A DNA stretch of 39,943 nt from a bacterium (GTDB lineage Bacteria > Bacteroidota > Bacteroidia > Chitinophagales > Saprospiraceae): the NCBI GenBank assembly GCA_024742755.1, contig JANSXW010000052.1, forward strand, positions 1 to 39,943, read 5' to 3'. Below, piece after piece: positions 1 to 8,122 of this stretch (its first letter is position 1; each line of letters begins with the position of its first letter). The notes beneath the pieces were generated by a model. That model had not been told where the DNA came from. It did no database searches and saw only the letters and a list, made by a program, of their open reading frames with translations. The position numbers and the translations under genes were made by a program.

Positions 1-1
1 C

Positions 2-1999
2 GGGGTGAGCAGTGCCGAGTCGCTGGACATGGTCATCACGCATGAGGTGGGGCACAACTGGTTCTACGGCATCCTGGCCTCCAATGAGCGCGACCACGCC
101 TGGATGGACGAGGGGCTGAACAGTTATTATGAAGCGCGGTATGCCCAAACCTACTACGCAGACAGCGAAGGCGACGGCGCCATTGACTACCTGTTGCGCA
201 GCACCCCTATGAATGAGCGGGAGTTTGGCTATCTTTTCCAGGCCCGCCGCCACCTGCATCAGCCTCCGGAGACCCACTCCAATGATTTTAAACCGATCAA
301 CTATCTCGTCAGTGCCTATATTTTGCCACCGCTGGCGCTGGACCTGCTGGAAGGCTACGTGGGCACGCAGGCGCTCGACAGTGCCATGCATGCCTACTAC
401 CAAAAGTGGCAGTTCCGGCATCCGCAGCCCGCAGATTTAAAGCAGTCTTTGGAGGAAGCACTGGCACAAGACCTGAACTGGCTGTTCAGTGGGCTGATGG
501 ACAGCAAAGGGCACATTGACTATGCCATTACAAAAGTGGAAGACCAAAGCCAATCCTACCGGGTGGAAGTGGCGAACCGTGGCGCCGTTGAAAGCCCGGT
601 TGCGCTGTCCATTGTCAGGGGCGACTCTGTGGTGGCCACGGTATGGTCCAAAGGCTTTAGCGGCAAGCGTACGATGCGCATTGATAAGGCAGCCGGCGAT
701 TTGCTGGTCATTGATGCGGAGCGGCATGCCCCGGAGCTCTACCGCCGCAACAACGACTACCGCCTGGACGGTCCACTCAAATGGGCCCGGCGGCCGGATT
801 TCACCTTCCTCCCCTCCGCCACCAACGACACCCGGGGCAACCTCCTCTGGAGTCCCGCCCTGGGCTGGAACAATTATGACAAGCTCATGGCGGGCCTCGT
901 CCTGAGCAACCACACCCTGCCCGAACAGCGGCTGGAATGGCGGGCAGCGCCCATGTATGGCTTTGGCAGCCGGGACCTGGCTGGGCTGGGTGCGCTCCAT
1001 TACAATATATATCCCCGAAATCAGGGAGTATTCCACCGCATCCGTTTGGGGCTTACCGGGCAGCGCTTCCATACCGATCTCCTTTCCCGTTTCAACGAGG
1101 AGGAGCCTATCGGCTACGAGCGCCTTCAGCCTTACCTGCGCTTTGATTTTGCGCCTGACCCCACAGACAATACCTATGCCCGCCTTCAGTTGCGCGGCAT
1201 TTGGTTGCGGGCGGAAACGCCGGACTTCCGAAGCCCTAACGAACCTTTGGCACGAGACTATGAGAGACAGTGGCTACAAGAAGCGCGGTTCACCTTTGAG
1301 CAACGCCGGAAAATCAACCCTTATCAGTGGTCTGCTGCGTTGGAGCATCAGGCTTTTGAGAATGTCTTCGGAGAAGAGGACCGTTATGTGAAAGCTGCTT
1401 TTGAGATCGACTGGAACTTCAATTACAGCAAGCGGGAGGCGGTGCACCTGCGGCTGTTTGCCGGCTACTTCCTGTACAGTACGTTCCGGGAATCGCAAGT
1501 AGTTAGCCCGGTGGCCTTTAACCTTTCCTCCAACGGGAATAACGACTATCGCTTTGATGACCTTTACCTGGGCCGGACCGAAACGTCTGGCATATGGTCA
1601 CAGCAAATCAGCCGCAGAGACGGTGGGTTCAAGGTGCCGCTGCCTCACAATCCCGGACTGGGGCGCAGCAACAGCTTCCTCCTGGCGGCTAACTTCAAAG
1701 CAGACCTGCCCAGTCAGGCGATGCTGGGCATTCCGCTTAAACCGTATCTGGATATTGGCTACTTTGATGACAACCATTCTGTCGGGGGCGACCCTTCTTT
1801 TTCGGATCAGTTGATGTGGAATGGCGGATTGATGCTGGAGCTGTTTGACGAGCGCGTGGCGGTCTACTTCCCGCTCATCAGCTCCAAGAATATCGCTGAT
1901 CAGCTTGAAATCAGGGGCAATTACTTCACCCGCATCGGATTTCAGCTGGACCTGCAGCGGATGAACCCCTGGAAGCTGCTGGACCGGCAGGAGTTGTAG
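2..1999 (+). CDS. M1-family zinc metallopeptidase with C-terminal beta-barrel-like region (5' truncated)
   Basis: The frame is open from the first bases of the window, so the N-terminal part, including the expected GxMEN substrate motif, lies outside. The visible part begins just before the zinc site: HEVGH near residue 13, followed 18 residues later by the third ligand Glu in WMDEGLNSYYE. This HEXXH-X18-E spacing is diagnostic of M1 (gluzincin) aminopeptidases. From about residue 260 to the end (664 visible residues) there is no M1 sequence. Instead there are repeated short amphipathic stretches with alternating polar and aromatic residues and charged turns, such as YLRFDFAPD, YARLQLRGIWLR and IGFQLDLQRM, as expected of an outer-membrane beta-barrel. 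The barrel is my inference; the peptidase call is firm. The gene is convergent with pspC and followed by a shared hairpin. Confidence 0.85.
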   Translation, partial: GVSSAESLDMVITHEVGHNWFYGILASNERDHAWMDEGLNSYYEARYAQTYYADSEGDGAIDYLLRSTPMNEREFGYLFQARRHLHQPPETHSNDFKPINYLVSAYILPPLALDLLEGYVGTQALDSAMHAYYQKWQFRHPQPADLKQSLEEALAQDLNWLFSGLMDSKGHIDYAITKVEDQSQSYRVEVANRGAVESPVALSIVRGDSVVATVWSKGFSGKRTMRIDKAAGDLLVIDAERHAPELYRRNNDYRLDGPLKWARRPDFTFLPSATNDTRGNLLWSPALGWNNYDKLMAGLVLSNHTLPEQRLEWRAAPMYGFGSRDLAGLGALHYNIYPRNQGVFHRIRLGLTGQRFHTDLLSRFNEEEPIGYERLQPYLRFDFAPDPTDNTYARLQLRGIWLRAETPDFRSPNEPLARDYERQWLQEARFTFEQRRKINPYQWSAALEHQAFENVFGEEDRYVKAAFEIDWNFNYSKREAVHLRLFAGYFLYSTFRESQVVSPVAFNLSSNGNNDYRFDDLYLGRTETSGIWSQQISRRDGGFKVPLPHNPGLGRSNSFLLAANFKADLPSQAMLGIPLKPYLDIGYFDDNHSVGGDPSFSDQLMWNGGLMLELFDERVAVYFPLISSKNIADQLEIRGNYFTRIGFQLDLQRMNPWKLLDRQEL

Positions 2000-2003
2000 C
2001 AAA

Positions 2004-2040
2004 AATACCCATTGCATCCCTTCTCGGGGCAATGGGTATT
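2004..2040. terminator. Bidirectional hairpin between convergent genes
   Basis: A perfect 12-bp stem (AATACCCATTGC pairing with GCAATGGGTATT) with a 13-nt loop starts 5 bases after the peptidase stop. On the minus strand the stem is followed by a run of T (A run at 2001-2005 on the plus strand), so it is a good intrinsic terminator for pspC. On the plus strand the tail is less T-rich. Confidence 0.8.
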
Positions 2041-2068
2041 CGGTTTCAGTCGGGTGACTTGTGTATGG

Positions 2069-3658
2069 TTATTCTTTGGTGCAGTCCAGGCACTGCAGGC
2101 CTGCTTCGGTCATTTGCCAGATGCTGCCGGGGTTATCGTAGATGCGGGGGCGATGATTCACTTTGTCGGCATCATCGATATAAAAGCGGGTCTCGCCGTC
2201 AAAGCGGATGAATTTGCCAACCGGTATTTCCAGAATAGCCCGTACGCCCTGTGCGCGCCACTTGGTACCGCGCGGAATTTGGAAGTAGGTCGGCACGGTC
2301 AGTGCATCAGCAGTGGTTTGCTCCTGATAATTGATGGCAGCAGCCAGTTCTTCGGCCATCGACAGGTTGGTGCCCCGGGACTCCAGCCGCTCCTCGAGCA
2401 CAAAGCCCTCGCCTTCGCCCTTCCGGATTTCAATATCCACATTATCGCTGATCAGGGCGTCGTGGTAAAAGAAGAGTTCGCCATCGATATTGAACTCGTC
2501 ATTGCCCGGTACTGCTTCGTCAATACGGAAATTGAGCGTATCGGTGGTAATGGCAGTAAGCTCCACGCGGCGGTCGAGGTGGGCTTCGTTGCTGAAATCG
2601 CGCGCCATGAATGCCATGACGCCGAAAAAGCTGACAATATTCAGCACCCAGAAAGCGGTAAGGCCAATTTGCCAGGGCCGGCTCATGCGGGTGCCGTACA
2701 AGGTACGCAGTATGGTAAGCCCCGCACTGAGGAGCACCACACCGATAATCATGAGGATGTTGAAGGCGCCCAGCATGGTCACCATGGGCCATTCGGGTGC
2801 AAAGTAATCCACGTAAGGCCAGAAGAAGACCCCGCCGGTAAACATGGCAATCCAGGAAGCCAGTAAGCCCAGTGCGATCAAAGCCGCGCAAAGGATAAGC
2901 AGCGGCTTCCAGAGATTGCTGATGATTTGCACCAGAACGCCAACGACCTTTCCAATAAAGGAGACGATCTGACGCAGTGCCTCACCTAGTGCTCCACCAC
3001 CGGTTTCCCCTTTTTTTTTACCACCAAAATCATTGCCAAACTCAGAGACTTTATTGGAGATATGCTCAATCTCCTCCTCAATGATGCGGCCGATATTGGA
3101 TACATTGATCGGTTCTCCGCGCATGGCGAGGCGGTCGCTGGCCGTTTCCGCTTTTGGCAAAATAGCCCAGAGGATGATGTAAGCCGGGATGCCAAAGCCT
3201 CCTGAGATCGTCACGATGATAAAGATCAGCCGGATCCAAAGCGGGTCACTGATGCCAAAGTAGGCGGCGATGCCAGAGCAGACTCCTCCAATGACCTCAT
3301 CGTCGGGGTTGCGGAACAGGCGGCGGCCGGTCCGGTAGTCATGCGTACGGCGGTGCGACCGCTTGGGCTCCTCCGCTGACAGGGTTTCATCGATGGGCTC
3401 CGCTCCAAAGTCTTCGGGCGTGCCCATGATGACGATGGCATCTCTGACATCCTTCAGCGTGACAATCTGCCGTTGCCCCATGCCTTCCTGAAACAGTTCC
3501 GCCATGCGGGCTTCGATATCCTGAGTGATTTCTTCGTACCCATCCGATTGCCTGAAGTGGGCGTGTATGGTGTCGAGGTACCGGGTAAGGTGTTCGAGGG
3601 CATCCTCGTCAATAGTAAATGGTACACCGCCCAGGTTGATTTGCTGTACCTTATTCAT
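2069..3658 (-). CDS. PspC-domain multi-pass membrane protein
   Basis: This is a 529-residue protein starting at MNKVQQ. An upstream in-frame ATG at 3739 lies inside padR and is less likely. Residues 1-85 form the soluble N-terminal region often seen in Bacteroidota PspC proteins. Residues ~110-170 match the PspC domain, with the signature GGVCSGIAAYFGISDPLWIR followed by a membrane segment. Further hydrophobic segments fall at about 235-275, 290-315 and 325-350, and a soluble C-terminal domain ends in CLDCTKE. PspC proteins sense or respond to envelope stress. The start codon overlaps the padR stop (ATGAATAA), so the two are translationally coupled. An A9 homopolymer in the coding strand (3011-3019, the KKK near residue 214) is prone to slippage. 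The family call is confident; the exact role is inferred. Confidence 0.88.
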   Translation of the reverse strand: MNKVQQINLGGVPFTIDEDALEHLTRYLDTIHAHFRQSDGYEEITQDIEARMAELFQEGMGQRQIVTLKDVRDAIVIMGTPEDFGAEPIDETLSAEEPKRSHRRTHDYRTGRRLFRNPDDEVIGGVCSGIAAYFGISDPLWIRLIFIIVTISGGFGIPAYIILWAILPKAETASDRLAMRGEPINVSNIGRIIEEEIEHISNKVSEFGNDFGGKKKGETGGGALGEALRQIVSFIGKVVGVLVQIISNLWKPLLILCAALIALGLLASWIAMFTGGVFFWPYVDYFAPEWPMVTMLGAFNILMIIGVVLLSAGLTILRTLYGTRMSRPWQIGLTAFWVLNIVSFFGVMAFMARDFSNEAHLDRRVELTAITTDTLNFRIDEAVPGNDEFNIDGELFFYHDALISDNVDIEIRKGEGEGFVLEERLESRGTNLSMAEELAAAINYQEQTTADALTVPTYFQIPRGTKWRAQGVRAILEIPVGKFIRFDGETRFYIDDADKVNHRPRIYDNPGSIWQMTEAGLQCLDCTKE

Positions 3659-4013
3659 CGTGGTTGAAGTTTTGCGTGGAATGATCGACCGCCTGCACCA
3701 GGGAGCCCCAGGTCTGCAGCAATTCGGTAAGGAATGCACGGCCGGTTTCGGTAATGGAGTAGTATTTGCGGGGCGGGCCCATATTGGACTCCTGCCAGTT
3801 GTACTCCAGCAGTCCCTGATCTTTCAGGCGGCTTAGCAGCGGATAGAGGGTGCCCTCCACGACGATGAGTTCTGAAGCTTTGAGCTCGGCGATGATGTCA
3901 GAAGGATAAGCTTCCTTCTTCGCTGCGATCGCCAGCACGCAAAGCTCCAGAACGCCGCGCCGCATCTGACGGACTAGCTGCTGTCGGGTTTTATCCAGAT
4001 CTTTAGCTTTCAT
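3651..4013 (-). CDS. PadR-family transcriptional regulator
   Basis: This 120-residue protein starts at MKAKDLDKTRQQ. An in-frame ATG 36 bases upstream would run through the promoter and is rejected. The winged-helix region contains the family hallmarks: RRGVLELCVLAIAAKKEAYP, then VVEGTLYPLLSRLKDQGLL (recognition helix and wing) and GPPRKYYSITETGR. The short C-terminal helix for dimerisation is typical of the small PadR subclass. It is the first gene of a two-gene unit with pspC, overlapping by 8 bases, a gene pair common in this phylum. A dyad overlapping its promoter suggests autoregulation. The ligand or stress signal cannot be read from sequence. Confidence 0.9.
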   Translation of the reverse strand: MKAKDLDKTRQQLVRQMRRGVLELCVLAIAAKKEAYPSDIIAELKASELIVVEGTLYPLLSRLKDQGLLEYNWQESNMGPPRKYYSITETGRAFLTELLQTWGSLVQAVDHSTQNFNHDE

Positions 4014-4018
4014 GCCCA

Positions 4019-4062
4019 CAAATATACGATCTGCCCAGGTACTATGCAATACAAAGTACCTG
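4019..4062 (-). promoter_or_regulatory. padR promoter with overlapping dyad operator
   Basis: On the minus strand a perfect Bacteroidota -7 box TATATTTG lies at 4026-4019. An ATTG -33 box at 4050-4047 is separated from it by 20 bases. A perfect dyad, CAGGTACT-N11-AGTACCTG (4036-4062), covers the -33 element and spacer. GTACT/AGTAC half-sites are the kind of sequence PadR proteins bind, so autorepression is the natural reading. The -7 box ends only 6 bases before the ATG, so the mRNA may be nearly leaderless. Confidence 0.65.
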
Positions 4063-4157
4063 CCAAGACCCAGTATCTTCTATGAACGACTACCGCCCGT
4101 CGATGAAATAAACACCCTTTTACGACCGGGCGGTCAAAAATCAAGACCGGCGGCCGC

Positions 4158-4188
4158 TTTCGGCGTATTGCTTTAATGCTTACCTTTG
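4158..4188 (+). promoter_or_regulatory. Bacteroidota-type promoter for the 4218 gene
   Basis: TACCTTTG at 4181-4188 matches the -7 consensus TAnnTTTG. TTTC at 4158-4161 is one base from the -33 TTTG, with a 19-base spacer. It lies 30 bases upstream of the start codon. A separate short palindrome, GACCG-GG-CGGTC, sits just upstream at 4124-4135. Confidence 0.6.
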
Positions 4189-4217
4189 CAGTTACGGACC
4201 ACTAAGAAATCATCCTT

Positions 4218-5351
4218 ATGAAGCATTCTGTACTTTCCGCTATACTTGCTGTTTTTAGTTTGATCGGACTGGCCGCACAGCCGGTCATCCAAAACGGCAC
4301 CTTTCCACAGGTCGGGGATTCCCTGCGTGTCTCTGTGGACAACCTTCCCTCCGGCATTGACCTGGAGGAAGCCGCAGCTAACCAAAGCTGGGATTTCACC
4401 ACGCTGCAATCGGCGTTTGTCAATACCACGCCTGTAGTGACGGTGCAGCAGGCGGAGGGCTACTTTGGCTTCCCAGGAGCGGACTATGCAGTAGTGGGTG
4501 ATAATGCCAACTTCTTCTACCGGGCCACTGCCGGCAAAGTCGAACTGCTGGGCTTCTACGGAGAAGACCCCGCCGGGCTGGGCATCGAAGGAATTTTCCG
4601 CTACGAGCCCCCCCTTATTGAACGTAGAGCGCCTCTGGAGTACCTGGATGTCAATACGTCCACTACCAATATCAGCTTTGCTTTCTCTGCCGATGATTTG
4701 CCGGATCAGGTGACGGACCTGTTGCCCATTTCTCCGGATTCCATTCGTATACGCCTTAACTCCGAGCGCACCGAAGAAGCGGATGCCTGGGGCACTTTGA
4801 CCATTCCCGGGGGCATCTACGATGTGCTGCGTGAAAAGCGGACGGAAGAACAACAGATCCGCCTGGACGCCAAGATCGGGTTCTTCAACTGGTTCGACAT
4901 TACGGATATCGCGCTTGAGTTGCTCCAGCTGGAAGCGCTTGAGCCCCGCACCACCATCAGCTACCGCTTTTTCAGCAACGAAGCCGTGGAGCCTATTGCT
5001 GAAGTGCAAACCCTGAACGAGGGGGCAACCATCGGCAGCGTTACTTACAAGGCTGGCACCATTTCCAGCCTGCGCCCGGTTGAAACAGCCCTGCCTGGCG
5101 TGTATGCCTACCCAAATCCGGCGATTGTGAATGTCCGTTTTGAGTTTGCGAACCTGCCTGCCGACAACTATACCGTGAGCATCTTCAACATACTGGGTGT
5201 AAAGGAGTGGTCACGTCGCTATTACGTGGATGGCGCACGTACGGAGAAAGTGGATATTTCTTCGTTGCGCAAAGGCACTTACTTTTACAGCATCGCAGAT
5301 AGCCGGGGCAAGACACTCGTCACAAAGCGGCTCATTGTGGTACGCCCGTAA
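4218..5351 (+). CDS. Secreted protein with T9SS type A sorting domain
   Basis: This 377-residue protein has a cleavable signal peptide (MKHSVLSAILAVFSLIGLAA, cut probably before QPV). The central ~270 residues match no family I recognise; they are beta-rich and include SWDFTTL and acidic stretches. The last ~80 residues form a T9SS type A C-terminal domain: VYAYPNPAIVNVRFEF, then YTVSIFNILGV, then LRKGTYFYSI and a basic end (TKRLIVVRP). Such domains are removed on export across the outer membrane and the protein is anchored or released. A TAnnTTTG promoter lies directly upstream. A lipoprotein gene follows after 61 bases, so the two could share a transcript. The export route is confident; the function is unknown. 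Confidence 0.85.
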   Translation: MKHSVLSAILAVFSLIGLAAQPVIQNGTFPQVGDSLRVSVDNLPSGIDLEEAAANQSWDFTTLQSAFVNTTPVVTVQQAEGYFGFPGADYAVVGDNANFFYRATAGKVELLGFYGEDPAGLGIEGIFRYEPPLIERRAPLEYLDVNTSTTNISFAFSADDLPDQVTDLLPISPDSIRIRLNSERTEEADAWGTLTIPGGIYDVLREKRTEEQQIRLDAKIGFFNWFDITDIALELLQLEALEPRTTISYRFFSNEAVEPIAEVQTLNEGATIGSVTYKAGTISSLRPVETALPGVYAYPNPAIVNVRFEFANLPADNYTVSIFNILGVKEWSRRYYVDGARTEKVDISSLRKGTYFYSIADSRGKTLVTKRLIVVRP

Positions 5352-5412
5352 ATTACTGCAACGTTCAGGAATGCCCCGGTCCGGAGCAGCAACTTGAAAT
5401 CCAACAAAACTC

Positions 5413-5910
5413 ATGAATAAATACTTTTTTATTGGCTTGCTGCTGACGAGCCTGCTTTACAGCTGCGGCAGCGATACGGCAAGCGAAACAGATTCCAAAA
5501 CAGCGAACACCACGCCGGCGCCTGCCGAAACCGCCCCGGCGCCTACCTACCCCAGCATACCCGCTGACACAATCAGAGCGCTTTATAATGAGTGCGACTA
5601 CATTGATTATGTGTTTTACTATACTAATTTTAGTGTAAGCCAGAAGGAAAAGCGGGATATTCAGACAGCGATTACCTATATCGCTTCAGAGACCCCGCAA
5701 ATCAACCCCAACTGCCAGCCGGTCGGGCGGGTGTTTTATCAGGTGGAAGGCGAGAACCGGCTGGAAGCCGATTTGTATTTCAACTCGAATCAGGGCTGCA
5801 TTTATTATCTCTTTTTTCAGGATGGGAAGCCCGCTTACGCCAACCTCATCATGCCCGCTGGCATTGACTTCTACACCAAAATATTCCAAAGCGCACAGTC
5901 GGCGCAGTAA
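5413..5910 (+). CDS. Small lipoprotein of unknown function
   Basis: This is a 165-residue protein. The signal sequence MNKYFFIGLLLTSLLYSC ends in a lipobox (LLYSC), so it should be lipidated on Cys18. A low-complexity Thr/Ala/Pro/Glu linker (residues ~20-52, with repeated PAPAET-like units) then separates the membrane anchor from a compact domain. That domain holds many Tyr residues and two Cys (ALYNECDYIDYVFYYTN and INPNCQPVGRVFYQVEGE), with a third in NQGCIYYLFF. I do not recognise it. It ends 8 bases before the Ppx/GppA gene and is probably cotranscribed with it. Confidence 0.75.
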   Translation: MNKYFFIGLLLTSLLYSCGSDTASETDSKTANTTPAPAETAPAPTYPSIPADTIRALYNECDYIDYVFYYTNFSVSQKEKRDIQTAITYIASETPQINPNCQPVGRVFYQVEGENRLEADLYFNSNQGCIYYLFFQDGKPAYANLIMPAGIDFYTKIFQSAQSAQ

Positions 5911-5918
5911 AACCGCTT

Positions 5919-6836
5919 ATGGACCAGGAACAGTATGCCGTTATTGACCTCGGCACCAACACTTTCCACCTGCTCATCGCGCAGCCCGGTACGGATACCC
6001 CCATCAGGGAAGTTTACCGGGAGCACCAATTTGTGCAGCTCGCAGAAGAAGGGATTGCCACCATTGGCGATGCCCCCTACCAACGAGCCCTTCAGACCCT
6101 CCGCCACTTCCGGGCGGTGCTGGATCAGCATCAAGTCCCCGTTGAGCAGGTCAAAGCCTTTGGTACGGCTGCGCTGCGCACGGCCAGCAATGGGGCAGGC
6201 CTGGTTCAAAAGATAAAAGCCTCCACCGGCATTACCGTTACTACAATCAGCGGGGATGAAGAAGCCAGGCTGATCCACAAAGGTGTTCAGCTGGCCGTGC
6301 CTGATGTCGAGGACCGCCTTTTGATCATGGACATTGGCGGGGGCAGTGTGGAGTTCATTATTGCTGAGCAGGACCGTGTTCTGTGGGCGCAAAGTTTCCC
6401 GATTGGTGTGGCGGTCCTGTACCGCGATTTCCACCGGAGTGAACCGATCAGCCCTTCAGAGCGCGAGCGGCTGCGTGCCTTTTTGCAGGAACAACTTCAG
6501 CCGCTAAGCGCCCATCTGGCTGAGTGGCCTACGCCATTCCTTGTGGGCGCCTCCGGTACTTTTGATGTGCTGGAACAGTTTGTGGGGCAACGCCCGGAGG
6601 CAGGCTACAGCAGCCGGGTTGCAAAAGCGGCCGTTGAGCCATTTTACGAGCAGGTCACCGGTATGACGCTGGAAGAACGCCATGCCCTGCCGGGGATGCC
6701 CCGGGCCCGCGCCGCCATGCTCAGCGTTGCGCTCATTTTGGTGGATGAGGTACTAAAAATGGCGAATACAGAGGAAGTTATCATCTCTGCATTCGCCATG
6801 AAGGAAGGCATGCTCTGTGAGCTAATGTCTTTGTAA
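5919..6836 (+). CDS. Ppx/GppA-family phosphatase (exopolyphosphatase-like)
   Basis: This 305-residue protein has the ASKHA-fold phosphate-binding motifs of the family: VIDLGTNTFHLLIA (residues ~8-21) and IMDIGGGSVEFII (~136-148). FGTAALRTASNG lies between them and LVGASGTFD near 205. The family hydrolyses terminal phosphates of polyphosphate or pppGpp. The protein lacks the C-terminal HD-like domain of the ~500-residue enterobacterial enzymes, as is usual for the short form in this phylum. It sits 8 bases after the lipoprotein gene and converges on the serA-like gene with only 6 bases between stop codons. The substrate (polyphosphate or pppGpp) cannot be told from the sequence. Confidence 0.9.
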   Translation: MDQEQYAVIDLGTNTFHLLIAQPGTDTPIREVYREHQFVQLAEEGIATIGDAPYQRALQTLRHFRAVLDQHQVPVEQVKAFGTAALRTASNGAGLVQKIKASTGITVTTISGDEEARLIHKGVQLAVPDVEDRLLIMDIGGGSVEFIIAEQDRVLWAQSFPIGVAVLYRDFHRSEPISPSERERLRAFLQEQLQPLSAHLAEWPTPFLVGASGTFDVLEQFVGQRPEAGYSSRVAKAAVEPFYEQVTGMTLEERHALPGMPRARAAMLSVALILVDEVLKMANTEEVIISAFAMKEGMLCELMSL

Positions 6837-6842
6837 ATCCCT

Positions 6843-7808
6843 CTATTTATCGTCTCCAAAGAAGGCCAGAATCTTATCTGCCAGCTCCAGCCCGATATTG
6901 GCCCGGGCTTCCAGGGTAGAAGCGCCAATGTGAGGGGAGCAGGAAACTTTGGGGTGTTCCATCAGTTCCTGCCGGGGCGTGGGCTCATTTTCATAAACAT
7001 CAAGGCCGGCACCGCTCAGTTTGCCACTGTTGAGCGCATCGAGCAGCGCATCTTCGTCAATGGCACCGCCGCGTGCGGTATTGATGAGGACAGCACCGTT
7101 TTTCATCTGGGCAATTTCCTCTGCCCCGATAATCGCCTTCCCCCCCTTGAAGGGCACATGAATGGTCAGGTAGTCTGAATTCGCCAGTACTTCCTCCCAT
7201 TCGTAGGTATCAAGGCGGACGGAAAGGCGGACGTTGCCGGAGTTATAGACGTTGATACCGATATCGGCTTCATCCACAACCAAGTCAACCGGCATTACTT
7301 TCATGCCCAGCCCGACTCCAATACGTGCCACTTCCCGGCCAATCCGGCCAAAACCGACGATGCCGAGGGTCCGGCTGTTCAGTTGCAGGCCATTGGAGCA
7401 GGCTTCTTTCATTTCTTTAAACTCGCTGCTTCCGCGCTGATGCATTTGCCGGTGTGCCAGATGCAGGTTGCGGCTGATGGAGAACATATGCGCAAAAACC
7501 AGCTCAGCGACAGATTTGGAAGAAGCTGCAGGCGTATCCATAACGGTGATGCCTTTTTCGCACGCGTACTCTACGTCGATATTGCTCAACCCGACCCCCG
7601 CCCGGGCAATAATTTTCAGGTTTGGGCACTGATCAATGAGCGCTTTTCTGATTTCAGTTGCGCTGCGGACGATCACGACATCGTAGTCCGGCAACACCTT
7701 AGGCAGTTGGTCAGTCTCCACTTTTTCAACATCTACCGTGTAGCCCGCCTCATGCAATAAGGTTATACCATCCTTATGAAGCCCGTCCGTAGCCAATATC
7801 TTTACCAT
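6843..7808 (-). CDS. serA: D-3-phosphoglycerate dehydrogenase-type 2-hydroxyacid dehydrogenase
   Basis: This 321-residue NAD-dependent D-2-hydroxyacid dehydrogenase has the Rossmann motif GFGRIGREVARIG near residue 150. The cofactor/catalytic block INTARGGAIDEDALLDAL lies near 241, with the catalytic Glu region GLDVYENEPTP and the His in CSPHIGASTLEAR (near 292). The N-terminal pattern VRSATEIRKALIDQCPNLKI is typical of 3-phosphoglycerate dehydrogenases, which catalyse the first step of serine synthesis. There is no C-terminal ACT domain, so feedback by serine through ACT is not expected. The gene is alone on its strand, with a 314-base upstream gap holding a tandem repeat. serA is the best symbol, but a related hydroxyacid reductase remains possible. 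Confidence 0.85.
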   Translation of the reverse strand: MVKILATDGLHKDGITLLHEAGYTVDVEKVETDQLPKVLPDYDVVIVRSATEIRKALIDQCPNLKIIARAGVGLSNIDVEYACEKGITVMDTPAASSKSVAELVFAHMFSISRNLHLAHRQMHQRGSSEFKEMKEACSNGLQLNSRTLGIVGFGRIGREVARIGVGLGMKVMPVDLVVDEADIGINVYNSGNVRLSVRLDTYEWEEVLANSDYLTIHVPFKGGKAIIGAEEIAQMKNGAVLINTARGGAIDEDALLDALNSGKLSGAGLDVYENEPTPRQELMEHPKVSCSPHIGASTLEARANIGLELADKILAFFGDDK

Positions 7809-7809
7809 T

Positions 7810-8039
7810 TATCTTTGGCATTTAGGTGATTGAATATTTGATTGGTGCCAGGGGATTGATGCCAGGGAAAGCAGCGCACCCATTGGAACCAAGTCAACCA
7901 CTAAGCAGGTGGGCACTATGCCACCGGCTGTGATTCAGAATACCCCGAATAATAGGTCTTTTTACGGAAAACAACTAGTCTTTTCCCTTAAATTCTGCGA
8001 TTCGCCAGCTAATCCCTTAATATGGTTGCCCATAGAACC
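7810..8039 (+). other. Intergenic region with possible plus-strand transcript
   Basis: No protein gene is visible between 7809 and 8122. The region holds an orphan plus-strand TATCTTTG box (7810-7817, no clear -33 partner). A 14-bp tandem direct repeat lies at 7841-7854 and 7855-7868 (ATTGGTGCCAGGGG and ATTGATGCCAGGGA). Short hairpins follow, such as GGTGG...CCACC near 7910 and GGAAAA...TTTTCC near 7968. With the strong hairpin and T-rich tail at 8040-8090 this could be a small RNA unit, or simply the 5' leader of the minus-strand serA-like gene. Confidence 0.25.
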
Positions 8040-8090
8040 ACGACAGCACCCCCTCCGATGAAGGCGGGGATGCTGTCGTTTGACTTTTTG
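8040..8090 (+). terminator. Intrinsic terminator-like hairpin, plus strand
   Basis: The stem ACGACAGCA (8040-8048) pairs with TGCTGTCGT (8071-8079). It extends through CCCC/GGGG with a one-base bulge and is followed by TTTGACTTTTTG. The T-rich side is on the plus strand, yet no plus-strand protein gene precedes it. On the minus strand it lies downstream of the 8123 gene and may also end that transcript. Confidence 0.55.
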
Positions 8091-8122
8091 TATTGATTTC
8101 TAAGGCTTTAGCTGATGTGCAA

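Noticed and set aside
2012..2866. 284-residue plus-strand frame opposite pspC
   Set aside because: It is antisense to a clear PspC-domain gene and starts inside the terminator hairpin region.
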